This document shows positions 54,960 to 63,913 of a stretch of DNA of 64,000 nucleotides, one piece after another. A program made the translations under genes and the position numbers. Every line of letters begins with the position of its first letter. The stretch's first letter is position 1. The DNA comes from Crossiella sp. SN42 (GTDB taxonomy: Bacteria > Actinomycetota > Actinomycetes > Mycobacteriales > Pseudonocardiaceae): NCBI RefSeq assembly GCF_023897065.1, contig NZ_JAMHIV010000015.1:1-64000 (forward strand), written 5' to 3'. The notes under the pieces are model-generated. The model saw only the letters and a list, made by a program, of their open reading frames with translations, was not told where the DNA came from and ran no database searches.

Positions 54960-56190
54960 TCAGTGACCTCCCCAGGGCAGAGAGTACCGAATCCTCGGCA
55001 GTTGATCGTCGACTGGGCGGAGAGGAGGTACCGGGGCTGTTGTCAGTGGTGCCTGGCTGCCACTGGACCGTGCTGGGGCGGCGACCGGTTCGGGTGTACT
55101 CGGCCGCTACCGCGGCACCCGCCTGGGCCAGGAACTGGCCTGGGCGGAGGCTGCGGGAACGCGGCATCGACCTGTCTGCCTCCCAGGTCCACCAACTGGT
55201 CGATACGTTGTTCAGCACTGATGAGGTTTGTGGCGTGGCCGTTCTGCGTGAGCTCCAGGTGCTCGTGCTGGTGTTGTCGTCTTCGATCCCCGCCTTGGTC
55301 TCGCCGCTGCTGGCCTGCTTCATCTCCTGGTCGCATGCGCGGAGCTCGGTGTCGCGGGTCGTCAGGTAGCGGGCGCGCATGTCGAGGTCTCCGACATGCT
55401 CGACGGCGGCGATCGCGGCGTCCAGCACACCGTCCATCCACAACCGGGTGACGTGCCGACACCCGCGGCTTCCGGCCAAGCTCACCGCCCCGGGTTTGGC
55501 CCGGTTGACTTCCCGGCTACAGGCTTTGACTGCGGCAGTGTGCACCAGCGTCCCCTCACCTGCGGGCAGGGTCAGCCTCTTCGCATCGCGCAGATGCAGT
55601 TCGTGGTCAAAGGAAGGGGTCGTTTGGCGGCGAAGCCACTCTCGCAGGGCGGAAACCAGCACATCGTGACGCAGACCCCGTCCCTGTCGCCACCAGTGCC
55701 TCGGTATGTGCAGGGCCAACCGATAGTGGTCCGTGGCCCAGCGAACCCACCGGTGGGCATCCGGAGGAAGTCCGGTGAGGCCGCAGTAGATCAGGACGGA
55801 CGCAACGATCAGTGTGGCCACCACGATGGCCCACGTTGGCACTAGCGAACCGAAGACCATCACCAGCACGATCCAGGCAGGCGGCACGAGGGCCAGCGCC
55901 CTTACCTTGTACCGCTCGGACCGGGTCGGGCTCCATTCCTGGGGAAACGGCTCTGGCTGTAACCCACGGTGGAGTCGCACGGCATGGTGCCGCTCGGCCA
56001 CCGGCTCGTAGGCATGCTCAAGAGCAGCTGCGGTCAGGGGATCGGCCAGCAGCTTCTGCAGGACATGTGCCGGTCGCAGCGACAGGTGCCTGATCTCGGC
56101 GGCGAACTCCGAGTCACGCACCAGGCGCCAGAGGAGTCCTGTCACCAGCAGGGTCCACCATCGCGGAGCGGTCTCGTCGTCGACCCGCAT
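54811..56190 (-). CDS. membrane protein, C-terminus probably disrupted
   Basis: 459 aa from ATG 56190, after GGGGGAGGACC. Residues about 1-240 look genuine: a cytoplasmic region with RPAHVLQKLLADPLTAAALE, two membrane helices (ALVPPAWIVLVMVFGSLVPT and WAIVVATLIVASVLIYCGL, about 105-150), and WRQGRGLRHDVLVSALREW. After about residue 330 the composition turns random (Ser/Thr/Arg) and the frame runs antisense to an HTH remnant and 149 bp into the esterase gene. I read this as a truncated gene whose present stop is accidental. The stop position is therefore doubtful. Confidence 0.5.
   Translation of the reverse strand: MRVDDETAPRWWTLLVTGLLWRLVRDSEFAAEIRHLSLRPAHVLQKLLADPLTAAALEHAYEPVAERHHAVRLHRGLQPEPFPQEWSPTRSERYKVRALALVPPAWIVLVMVFGSLVPTWAIVVATLIVASVLIYCGLTGLPPDAHRWVRWATDHYRLALHIPRHWWRQGRGLRHDVLVSALREWLRRQTTPSFDHELHLRDAKRLTLPAGEGTLVHTAAVKACSREVNRAKPGAVSLAGSRGCRHVTRLWMDGVLDAAIAAVEHVGDLDMRARYLTTRDTELRACDQEMKQASSGETKAGIEDDNTSTSTWSSRRTATPQTSSVLNNVSTSWWTWEADRSMPRSRSLRPGQFLAQAGAAVAAEYTRTGRRPSTVQWQPGTTDNSPGTSSPPSRRSTAEDSVLSALGRSLNVTNIEKRRGHLLVGRAHDSAGLGRAWERGRGPGSTRHRAGGDPGGRAR
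55037..55202 (+). pseudogene. fragment of an XRE-type helix-turn-helix gene
   Basis: In + frame 2, GRRPVRVYSAATAAPAWARN followed by LRERGIDLSASQVHQLV resembles the N-terminal HTH of actinobacterial XRE-like proteins. No start before it fits, and the remaining HTH sequence (normally TPERLSLPVLAALC) is replaced by unrelated sequence. Only about 55 residues survive. Antisense to the tail of the membrane-protein gene. Confidence 0.35.
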
Positions 56191-56438
56191 CGCTTCTGGT
56201 CCTCCCCCACGATTGTTCACCGCGGGCCATCCTTGTCTACGGTGAGTGACCTTTCGAGGCTGGTGGTGATGGTCCACCCGACTGGAGCACTAAGCGGTGA
56301 TGGTTCGGCGGCTCATCGCGGCTGGGAAGCGGCACAGCCGTCACCGCCCGCTTGCCGCCCTCGATCCGACGCCGCACCGCAGGAGACGCCAGCTCGGGCG
56401 ATACACCCGCCTCGGTCGAGCCGAGCTGATGACGCGGA

Positions 56439-56452
56439 CGGTGACGTCACCG
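56439..56452. promoter_or_regulatory. 14-bp perfect palindrome CGGTGACGTCACCG
   Basis: Self-complementary site in the 556-bp gap between the divergent membrane-protein and methyltransferase genes. A possible operator; no factor can be named. The gap otherwise has no convincing gene. Confidence 0.4.
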
Positions 56453-56610
56453 CAGATACGGGTCTGTGTAGGGAGAACTGGCGAGCGCCGCGTCGCGGCT
56501 GTGAAGCAATCCAGTCGATCGGGTGCCTCGACAGCGGCGACGGTGTCGCGGGCACCAACTACGCTGGGTCGTGTGGGCCTGCCTCTCCCCCCTTGGCGGG
56601 TCCACCCGAA

Positions 56611-56648
56611 GGGCGCTGGTGTGTCCACCCCCCTGGCCACCAGCGCCC
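56611..56648 (+). terminator. 11-bp perfect stem hairpin upstream of the methyltransferase
   Basis: GGGCGCTGGTG (56611-56621) pairs with CACCAGCGCCC (56638-56648), loop 16 nt, about 100 bp before the start at 56747. Could be a terminator, attenuator or transcript-stabilising structure. Confidence 0.45.
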
Positions 56649-56746
56649 CCCTCGAGGCCAACCAGCCCGCAGCCCGCCGATCAGGCGGTCTCCTCGTGGG
56701 CAGTATCGTGGCTGTGAAGCCGATCAAGGCCAGGGGGATACACACG

Positions 56747-57874
56747 ATGCAGACTGACATTTCCCGGCTCATCGCAGCCGCGGGAGGCTACTCCGACGAT
56801 CTCGCCGCTGTGATCGCTGAGCTGGGCGTGGCCCGCTGTGCCGAGATCGTGGTCGACGAGATCGCCTACCGCCTGGACCCGCCGCGTCTGGATGCCGACG
56901 CGAAGATCGAAATCCAGCTGGTCCTCACTCACAGCGGTGCAGCGGCCGAGCATGTGGTGACCGTGGCCGGCTCCGGCGCGACCCACACCGCCGGCCGGTC
57001 GGGGAACCCGCATGCCACCGTCGGCCAGGACCTGGGCGAGGTCATCCGTCAGCTGCTCGGCCCCCGCGGCGCCGCCACTGCCTCGACCCGGCGGGTGGAG
57101 CTGCGCGAGGTCGGTGACATCGCTTCCTTCCGGCGCCCGCCGGTCTGGTTCGCCGCCACGCAACGTGTGCTGGCCGCGCTGGATCACCGCGACGAGGTCA
57201 CGCTGACCGAGCTGGCCAGCCGGTACGAGTCGGACAAGTGGGGCATCCACCACTACACCCCGCACTACCCGCGCTACTTCGAACCGCTGCGCGACCGGCC
57301 GCTGACCATCCTGGAGATCGGGATCGGCGGCTTCGACAACCCGGCCGCGGGCGGGGCCTCGCTGCGCATGTGGAAGCACTACTTCCCGCGCGCCACCGTC
57401 TACGGCGTGGACCTGCACGACAAGACTCCGCACGACCAGCAACGCATCCACACCCTGCGCGCCGATCAGGCCGATCCGCGGGCGCTGCTGGAGGTAGTGG
57501 CCGCAACCGGTCCGTTGGACATCATCATCGATGACGGCAGCCACCAGAACGCCCACGTGCTGACCACCTTCGCCACCTTGTTCCCGCATCTGCGGGAGGG
57601 CGGCTACTACGCCGTGGAGGACCTGCAGACCTCCTACTGGCCGCGGTTCGGCGGCACCAGCGAGGAACTCGACTCACCGCGCACCAGCGTCGGGTTCCTG
57701 AAGTCGCTGGTCGATGGGCTCAATTACGAGGAGATCCTGCCCGGCACGCGGGAGTCCGCGCCGACCGACGGGCTGATCAGGAGCGTGCACTTCCACCACA
57801 ACCTCGCGGTGATCGAGAAGGGTGTGAACCTGGAGGGCGGCGGTCCGGAGTGGGTGCGCTTCGGCCCGAAGTGA
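56747..57874 (+). CDS. macrocin/mycinamicin-type sugar O-methyltransferase (MycE/TylE-like)
   Basis: 375 aa from ATG 56747, after AGGGGG. Two parts as in MycE (about 400 aa): an N-terminal domain (residues 1-150, with VARCAEIVVDEIAYRLDPPR) and a C-terminal class I methyltransferase with SAM loop ILEIGIGGFDNPAAGG, RATVYGVDLHDKTPHDQQ, and the metal/catalytic stretch DIIIDDGSHQNAHV (about 262-275). MycE and TylE methylate deoxy-sugar hydroxyls of macrolides. No glycosyltransferase or polyketide genes are in the window, so the substrate is open. Codon use matches neighbours. Confidence 0.85.
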   Translation: MQTDISRLIAAAGGYSDDLAAVIAELGVARCAEIVVDEIAYRLDPPRLDADAKIEIQLVLTHSGAAAEHVVTVAGSGATHTAGRSGNPHATVGQDLGEVIRQLLGPRGAATASTRRVELREVGDIASFRRPPVWFAATQRVLAALDHRDEVTLTELASRYESDKWGIHHYTPHYPRYFEPLRDRPLTILEIGIGGFDNPAAGGASLRMWKHYFPRATVYGVDLHDKTPHDQQRIHTLRADQADPRALLEVVAATGPLDIIIDDGSHQNAHVLTTFATLFPHLREGGYYAVEDLQTSYWPRFGGTSEELDSPRTSVGFLKSLVDGLNYEEILPGTRESAPTDGLIRSVHFHHNLAVIEKGVNLEGGGPEWVRFGPK

Positions 57875-57883
57875 CCCTGCTTG

Positions 57884-60800
57884 TCAGGGGCGGCAGGGGT
57901 CCTGGAACGGTAGTTCCGGGGCGTGCAGGCGCCATTGGGGCTCGCTCAGGGTTCCTTGGGTGTTGGCGCAGATCCGCCGGATGACCTGGGCCTCGTCGAG
58001 GTTCCACAGCCGGGTGGTCTTGTCGTTGCCGCCGCTGGCCACGTAGCGGCCGTCGGTGGCAAAAGCCACCGACCAGACCGTGTCGTGGTGCCCGGCCAAC
58101 TCCTGTCCGATCGCGCTGGGGTGGGCTGGATCTCGCACATCCCACAGGCGGATCATGCGGTCGTAGCCGCCGGAGACCAGACGCTGGCCGACGCTGTCAA
58201 AGGCCACCGACCACACGGTGTCGCTGTGACCGGTCAACGGTGGCCCGAGCCGGCTGGGACGGCTCGGGTCGCTGATGTCCCACAGGCGGATGGTGCGGTC
58301 GCTGCTGGCCGAGGCCAGAATCCGACCACCGGGGTGCAGGGCCAGTGACCACACCGCGCCGGTGTGCTCGGCCAGCGGTGTCCCGATTGGTGCGGGTTTT
58401 TGCCGGTCGGTGACTGTCCACAGGCGCACCGTTTTGTCCCCGGCCGAGGCCAGGGTCGTCCCGTCGGCGGTGAAGGCCAGCGACCAGACGATGTCGGTGT
58501 GTCCGGTCAAGGGTTCGCCGAGTGGCCGGGGCCGGGTTGGGTCGCTGATGTCCCACAGGCGGATGGTCTTGTCGGTGCTGCCGGTGGCCAGCATGGTGCC
58601 GTCGGGGCTGAAGGCCACCGAGCGCACCGCGCCGGTGTGCCCGAGGATCGGTGGTCCCAGCGGCACGGGGCGGGCGGGGTCGCGCACATCCCAGAGGCGG
58701 GCGCTGCGGTCATCGCTGCCGGTGGCCATGACGTGACCGTTGGGGCTGAAGCGGACCATCCACACGGTTTCGGTGTGTGCGGTCAACGGTGGCCCGAGGG
58801 GTTGTGCGGCCTCGGGATCCTGAAGGTCCCAGAGCCGGACGGTTTTGTCCTCGCTGGAGGTGGCCAGGACACCGCCGTGGGGGCGAAAAGAGGTGGAGAG
58901 CACGCTGGCGGTGTGGCCGGGGAGCAGTCCCGGGGATTTTCGCCAGAGGCGCCCGAGGCCGTCTTCGCTGCCGGCGGCGATGGTGTAGCCGGTGGTGCTG
59001 AAGGCCACGGAGTAGATCACGCTGGTGTGCCCGGTCAGCGGTGGTCCCATGGAGAAGGCTCGAGCCGGGTCGCGGACGTCCCAGAGCTGGATGGTCTTGT
59101 CGTAGCCGCCGGTGGCCAGCACTCGTCCGTCGAAGCTGAAGGCCAGGGTGCCGACGGCGCCGGTGTGCCCGGTCAACGGTGCTCCCACCGGCGCGGGGTT
59201 GCCGGGGTCGGTGACCCGCCACAGCCGGATGGTCTTGTCGTAGCTTCCGGTAGCCAGGGTCGCGCCGTCGGGGCTGAAGCGGACCGACCACACCGCGCCG
59301 GTGTGGCCGGCCAGTGCCGCTCCACTCCGTGTCGGGCGGGCGGGTTCGGTGAGGTCGTGGAGATGCACGGTCTTGTCATCGCTCGCGGTGGCCAGCAGCT
59401 TTCCGTTGGGACTGAAGGCGATCGAGCGCACGATGCCGGTGTGGGTGACCAGTGGCGGGCCGAGTGGTCTGGGGTGGTCGGGGTTGGTGATGTCCCATAG
59501 CCGGGTCGTCTTGTCATCCCCCGCGGTGGCCACCAGAGCTGTGTGGGGGCTGAAGGCGAGGGAGCGGATGATGCCGGTGTGCGCGGCGGGCACCTGGCCC
59601 CGTGGCTGTGGCCGCGTGGGGTCGGTGACGTCGTGGAGGTGCAGGGCGAGGTCGTCGCCGGCGGTGGCCAGCAGAGTGCCGTCGGCGCTGAAGGCGAGCG
59701 AGCGCACGGCAGCAGTGTGGGTGAGCAGCGGTGGGCCCAGCGGTGCCGGGTGGGCCCGGTCCCTGATGTCCCACAGGCGTACCGAGCGGTCGTATCCGGC
59801 GGTGGCCAGGGCGTGCCCCTGGGGGTGCAGTGCCACGGCGTAGACCGCGCCAGTGTGCCCGGTCAGCGCGGTGGCCAGTGGGGAGTGCTGGGTGGAGAGC
59901 AGTCGGGTGTAGACGGTGGCGTCGTCGGGACGCAGGTGCCGGGAGCGCACGGTGAGCAACGCCGACAGCGACGGGTCGGTCTGTTGAAGCCGGTCGGCTT
60001 CGGCGAGGAGTTGCCGGGAGCGGGCGTCGTCGCGCTGGTCGATGACGACCGCGGCGATGGTCGAGGCGATGAAGGCGCACACGACCGCGACGGCCACCGT
60101 GGCGCGCCGGGTGACGGTGCTGCGGCGGTGGTGTCGCTGTGAGGCGGCCAGGAACTGCCGTGCCGGTTCGCTCAGGGTGCCGGGACCGCTCTGGGTTGCC
60201 CACTGCTGTGCGCCCTCCAGCCGGGCGCCGCGGTAGAGAGCCGAGGTGTCGCGCCCGTCGTCGCGCCACAGCCGTGCGTCTTCTTCTAGCCGTTGACGGA
60301 TGAGGTTGTCCGCGCGATCCTCCTCGATCCAGGATCGCAACCGTGGCCAGGCGTGCAAGAGCGCTTCGTGGGTGATCTCCACGGTCTGGGCGTGGGTGGT
60401 CACCAGCCGGGCGTGGACCAGGGTTTCCAGCACCGCGGCGGTGACGGCCGGGTCGCCGGTCTGGTCGAGGAGTTCCTCGCGGGTGACCCGGCGCCGGGTG
60501 TCCTGGCTGTCCTCGCCCAAGCGCACCAGCCGCAGCAGCAGCACCCGTGTCGCCGCGCGGCCGGCGGCGTCCAGGTCAGCCCAGACACGTTCGGCGGAGG
60601 CCGCTACGGAGCCGTGGATGCCGCCGGCGGCGTGGTAGCCGGTGAGCGTGAGCCGTCCGTTCTGGCGCCGCTGCCAGCTGGCGCGCAGGGCGTGGGAGAG
60701 CAAGGGCAGTGCCCCGGCGTCGTAGGGGCCTTGCTCGGGGGTGCGTGCTCGCCGCGGCCGCACGCCCAGATCGAGCAGGAGCCGGTCGATGAGCCCCGGT

Positions 60801-61912
60801 TCCAGCTGTAGTCCCACGGCTTTGGCCGGTGCGGTGATCGCGGAGTCCAGCTCTTTGACGTTCATGGGCCCGAGCACCATCTGCTGATGCTGCAGCCCCT
60901 CGAGGAGTTCGGGGTAGTCCAGGCAGGCGCTGTAGAAGTCCGCGCGCAGCCCGCACACCACCACCGCCGGCGCCACTTCTCCGTCGGCGGCGGTGCAGGC
61001 GCTGGCCAGTGCCCGGATGAACTGATGGCGTTGCCGCGGCTGAGTGCAGAGGGTGAAGGTCTCCTCGAACTGATCGATCACGATCACGGCTCTGGCACCG
61101 AGTCCCCCGGCGCGGTGGGCTTGCGCGGTCACCGCGCGGCGGACCTGGTCTGCGATCTCCCGGTCGTCTCCGGTGTCGGCATCGGCAGGGCAATCGGCGT
61201 CCCCGGTGGTGTCGGGGAGGACGGTCAGGCCGGGGATCAGGCGGCGAAGTTCCGCCATCGGATCCGGCCCTGGGGCCATGACCCAGATCGGTGGCCGGGC
61301 TGACAGTTCGGTGGCGAGTGCGCCGCGGCGGATCGCGGGAATGAGCCCGGCCTTGAGCATCGAGGACTTCCCGGCGCCGGAGGCACCGACCAGCATGACC
61401 ATTCCGCCGGAGCACGCGGCGGCGGCGACCTGGTTGAGCAGTGCGGCGGTGCTACGTTCCCGCCCGAAAAACCAGGCGGCGGTCTGCTCGTCGAATTCCG
61501 CCAATCCCGGATAGGGACAGATGTTCGCCTCGGTGGATGCCACGCTCGGAGCGGATTCCGGGGCGGCAGCGGAAGCCGGTGCCGCGATGGCATCTTGCCA
61601 CCATTTCAGCCACTGAGTTCGATCGTAGAGACCGGTGATCTGGGGTGTGGGGCGGCGTTTGCGTGCTTCTCCGATCAGCACATCCAGTACTGCGGATAGG
61701 GCTGTCCAGGATGCGGGCACATTGCGTCCGCGGCGCCAGTCGCTGATGCGCTGGCCGCTGACTCGCACCGGCCGGGCTCGATCGTCGCTGAGCTGCGCCC
61801 GCGTGATGGAGTCGGTGACGCGTTTGAGTGGTGGATCACCCGCTTCGGCGTAGAGCAGCGTGAAGCGCTCAGCGAATTCCGTACGCGGCCCCCCGGTCTC
61901 TCCCCTGTCCAC
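57884..61912 (-). CDS. HTH-nSTAND-WD40 signalling protein, 14 WD repeats
   Basis: A 1,342-aa protein. Residues 40-85: XRE-like HTH (VSGQRISDWRRGRNVPASWT). Residues 133-160: nSTAND1 entry CPYPGLAEFDEQTAAWFFGR. Walker A GASGAGKSS (176-184); Walker B AVIVIDQFEE (275-284). A winged-helix region around 480-525 is followed by one membrane helix (about 604-623) and a short linker DQRDDARSRQLLAEADRL. Fourteen WD40 repeats (684-1,335), enough for two seven-blade propellers, each ending in RLWDx or similar. STAND proteins are switch-like NTPases used in signalling and defence; the ligand is unknown. GTG start. Ends 9 bp from the convergent methyltransferase gene. Confidence 0.9.
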   Translation of the reverse strand: MDRGETGGPRTEFAERFTLLYAEAGDPPLKRVTDSITRAQLSDDRARPVRVSGQRISDWRRGRNVPASWTALSAVLDVLIGEARKRRPTPQITGLYDRTQWLKWWQDAIAAPASAAAPESAPSVASTEANICPYPGLAEFDEQTAAWFFGRERSTAALLNQVAAAACSGGMVMLVGASGAGKSSMLKAGLIPAIRRGALATELSARPPIWVMAPGPDPMAELRRLIPGLTVLPDTTGDADCPADADTGDDREIADQVRRAVTAQAHRAGGLGARAVIVIDQFEETFTLCTQPRQRHQFIRALASACTAADGEVAPAVVVCGLRADFYSACLDYPELLEGLQHQQMVLGPMNVKELDSAITAPAKAVGLQLEPGLIDRLLLDLGVRPRRARTPEQGPYDAGALPLLSHALRASWQRRQNGRLTLTGYHAAGGIHGSVAASAERVWADLDAAGRAATRVLLLRLVRLGEDSQDTRRRVTREELLDQTGDPAVTAAVLETLVHARLVTTHAQTVEITHEALLHAWPRLRSWIEEDRADNLIRQRLEEDARLWRDDGRDTSALYRGARLEGAQQWATQSGPGTLSEPARQFLAASQRHHRRSTVTRRATVAVAVVCAFIASTIAAVVIDQRDDARSRQLLAEADRLQQTDPSLSALLTVRSRHLRPDDATVYTRLLSTQHSPLATALTGHTGAVYAVALHPQGHALATAGYDRSVRLWDIRDRAHPAPLGPPLLTHTAAVRSLAFSADGTLLATAGDDLALHLHDVTDPTRPQPRGQVPAAHTGIIRSLAFSPHTALVATAGDDKTTRLWDITNPDHPRPLGPPLVTHTGIVRSIAFSPNGKLLATASDDKTVHLHDLTEPARPTRSGAALAGHTGAVWSVRFSPDGATLATGSYDKTIRLWRVTDPGNPAPVGAPLTGHTGAVGTLAFSFDGRVLATGGYDKTIQLWDVRDPARAFSMGPPLTGHTSVIYSVAFSTTGYTIAAGSEDGLGRLWRKSPGLLPGHTASVLSTSFRPHGGVLATSSEDKTVRLWDLQDPEAAQPLGPPLTAHTETVWMVRFSPNGHVMATGSDDRSARLWDVRDPARPVPLGPPILGHTGAVRSVAFSPDGTMLATGSTDKTIRLWDISDPTRPRPLGEPLTGHTDIVWSLAFTADGTTLASAGDKTVRLWTVTDRQKPAPIGTPLAEHTGAVWSLALHPGGRILASASSDRTIRLWDISDPSRPSRLGPPLTGHSDTVWSVAFDSVGQRLVSGGYDRMIRLWDVRDPAHPSAIGQELAGHHDTVWSVAFATDGRYVASGGNDKTTRLWNLDEAQVIRRICANTQGTLSEPQWRLHAPELPFQDPCRP

Positions 61913-62888
61913 TCAGCGACCCTACCGCCGGTGGCCTGGCGGGGCCGGACTCCCGGACCGGGAACCGTACTTTGGGGTCTGAGCAGGCGTGATCTCGTTC
62001 CGTTCCGGCTGGAGGTAGCCAGGGGTGAGGGTGGCGGCAATGCTGATGTTGAGCGGGGTGCTCGCCGGGGAGGGAGAGCGCCCGTTCAGTCAGGCCGTCA
62101 TGGCCGGTGCCGGGATGAGCGGCGTCTGGGGCCCGGTAGGGGGGAACCCGTAGTCGCCGCGCGGGGTGCGAACGTCGATTCGATTGTCGACGTGTTCGTT
62201 CCACCCCCAGGGGACGAACATCCTCCTCCGTCATCGGTTGTGACGGCCCACCACAGGAAGAGATGAGGGACCTCGGGTGCAGGGTCGGCAGAAAGTTTGG
62301 AACAGCGCGCTGACTCCCCTGTTCTGGACAGCACGGCGATCCCCGGTCTGCGCCGACTGCACTGCTGGCCCGCACCCGCGGTTCTGTTCACAGTGGGACC
62401 GAGCGGCTTTTCTGGCCGACTCGTCATTTTGAGTTCGCTGGCGGCTTCTGAGTAGCGGCCGTATTCTGGCCATCCGATGCAGGTTGTTGCGACCATAAGT
62501 AGACCGTACGCGGGTCTTCTTGCTGCCGGTGCCGGTGTTGTTCTCCTCCGACCTCACGTTCTCGCCTCTGCTGGCGGCGCAGTGTGACGCGGGTGGACGA
62601 AACACGGATCAGCTGACTGTCTGTTGTCGCTCTGGCCCCTTGCGCGTGTCCGCTCGCATGGCGGTCATCACCGTCCTCTGCTGCGGGTCCCACCACAGTG
62701 GCCCCAGGGTGGGCGGTGCCGCGAGTACGCTTGCTCGAACGCCTCGATGATGGCGCCACGAATCCGCTCTCCGGCCGGCTAACCGGTGGCCCTGTCGTGC
62801 GCACCAGCGGTGCTTACCCATCTACTGCCAGAATGGTCAGAAGGTTGGCAGCGGAGCATCCGGTGAGCAGAGAGACGAGCCGCGTGGC
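61913..62888. other. gene-poor region
   Basis: About 1 kb with lower GC and no frame showing the usual third-position GC. Short open frames on both strands have no recognisable motifs or ribosome-binding sites. Could be decayed sequence. Confidence 0.55.
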
Positions 62889-62948
62889 ATGGACGACCTG
62901 ATGGTGTGCTCAGCAAGCCTTCCCCCGCTGCCGAGGGCCGAGTGGTGA
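62889..62948 (+). CDS. possible 19-aa leader peptide ORF
   Basis: ATG to TGA encoding MDDLMVCSASLPPLPRAEW. Its TGA overlaps the ATG of the next ORF (TGATG), the pattern of translational coupling. Upstream GAGCAGAGAGACGAGC has weak Shine-Dalgarno character. Could be chance, or the end of a decayed gene. Confidence 0.25.
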   Translation: MDDLMVCSASLPPLPRAEW

Positions 62949-63247
62949 TGACGATCTCCGACGGGCGCTCGGTGTTGATTGACCCCGGCCTGCCCCACGA
63001 TGTGATCGCCCTCCTGCACGGCGTGGCCCGAGTGGTCGTCATGCCCAAGATCGACGTCTGCTCAGCGGTGTACTTGGACGGTCCGCTCGCTGGACAGTCG
63101 TCTACATATGCGGTCAACGAACTGGGACACCGCATCACCGTCGCGTTGCAGCCGCGTCCCTGCCAGCCGACCGGTGTCTACAAGTTGACCAGGCTGGCCG
63201 GTAACGACCACCCAGCAGAGCTCCGCTTCATCGGCTGCACCACCTGA
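62948..63247 (+). CDS. hypothetical small protein
   Basis: 99 aa from ATG 62948, after GAGGGCCGAG; the frame is open to GTG 62906. Regular alternating pattern with SVLIDPGLPHDVIALLHGVA, VYLDGPLAGQSSTYAVNELG and ending VYKLTRLAGNDHPAELRFIG suggests a folded beta-rich domain of the kind seen near actinobacterial mobile or accessory regions. No family recognised. Confidence 0.5.
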   Translation: MTISDGRSVLIDPGLPHDVIALLHGVARVVVMPKIDVCSAVYLDGPLAGQSSTYAVNELGHRITVALQPRPCQPTGVYKLTRLAGNDHPAELRFIGCTT

Positions 63248-63448
63248 CACCGAGCAATCCCGAGAGCCGTCGCCCCAACTAAGCAACCCGCGAGGACAGC
63301 CTTGAGGGGTGGGATCACCGATCCACCCACTCTCCGATGGCCTGGATGTAGTTCGACGTCAACGGGCATCTGTGCCTGAGTGCGGCTTGCCCGGCTGTAA
63401 GTGCCCGAGCCGCGCTGGACCGGTCGGGATGGCGGTGCATGTCCGCTG

Positions 63449-63913
63449 TCAGACCAGCAGCAGGTTGTGCGAAAGTGGACGACCACTGTGGCCTCCAGTG
63501 AGCAGTCGGCGCTGGTGCCTGGCCAGGTGTACTGCTGGGTCGCCGAGGCTACCTGCAGCGGTTGCCCGAGATGGTCGTACCCCGGTCTTGATGACGTCGC
63601 GCACGGGTGGGACCTGAGCCAGGGCGGAGGGCAGATGGTTGGCGTCCTGTCCAGAGATTGACCGCTCTCGGGCGAGCCGTTCCAGCCCTTCACCTTGGTC
63701 ACGGCGGCTGAGCAGCTGTTCCAGGCGCGCAGACATTGCCTCGCCAGTCCCCGTGGCCTCCGGTGCTGGTGCAACGAGGTCAATGAAGTCCACGAGGTCA
63801 ATGCCCTCAGCAGCGTCGGTGAGGCTGTCGCCCTCGTCCTCGTCGATCTGGGCTGCAGAAGACCAGGGGAACTCGCCGAGATAGGGCGAGTACGGCTCTC
63901 GCGGGTTGGGCAT
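63449..63913 (-). CDS. hypothetical protein, uncertain
   Basis: A 154-aa frame with an acidic N-terminal half (SSAAQIDEDEGDSLTDAAEG, DLVDFIDLVAPAPE, then SARLEQLLSRRDQGEG). The C-terminal part is Arg-rich and less convincing. Overlapping open frames on both strands compete, so the coding strand is not certain. Confidence 0.3.
   Translation of the reverse strand: MPNPREPYSPYLGEFPWSSAAQIDEDEGDSLTDAAEGIDLVDFIDLVAPAPEATGTGEAMSARLEQLLSRRDQGEGLERLARERSISGQDANHLPSALAQVPPVRDVIKTGVRPSRATAAGSLGDPAVHLARHQRRLLTGGHSGRPLSHNLLLV

Noticed and set aside
61869-62375. Minus-strand frame upstream of the STAND gene
   Set aside because: Low-complexity, weak codon bias, overlaps the STAND gene start.
63178-63801. 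Minus-strand 207-aa frame
   Set aside because: Random composition, overlaps the better small ORF, no motif.
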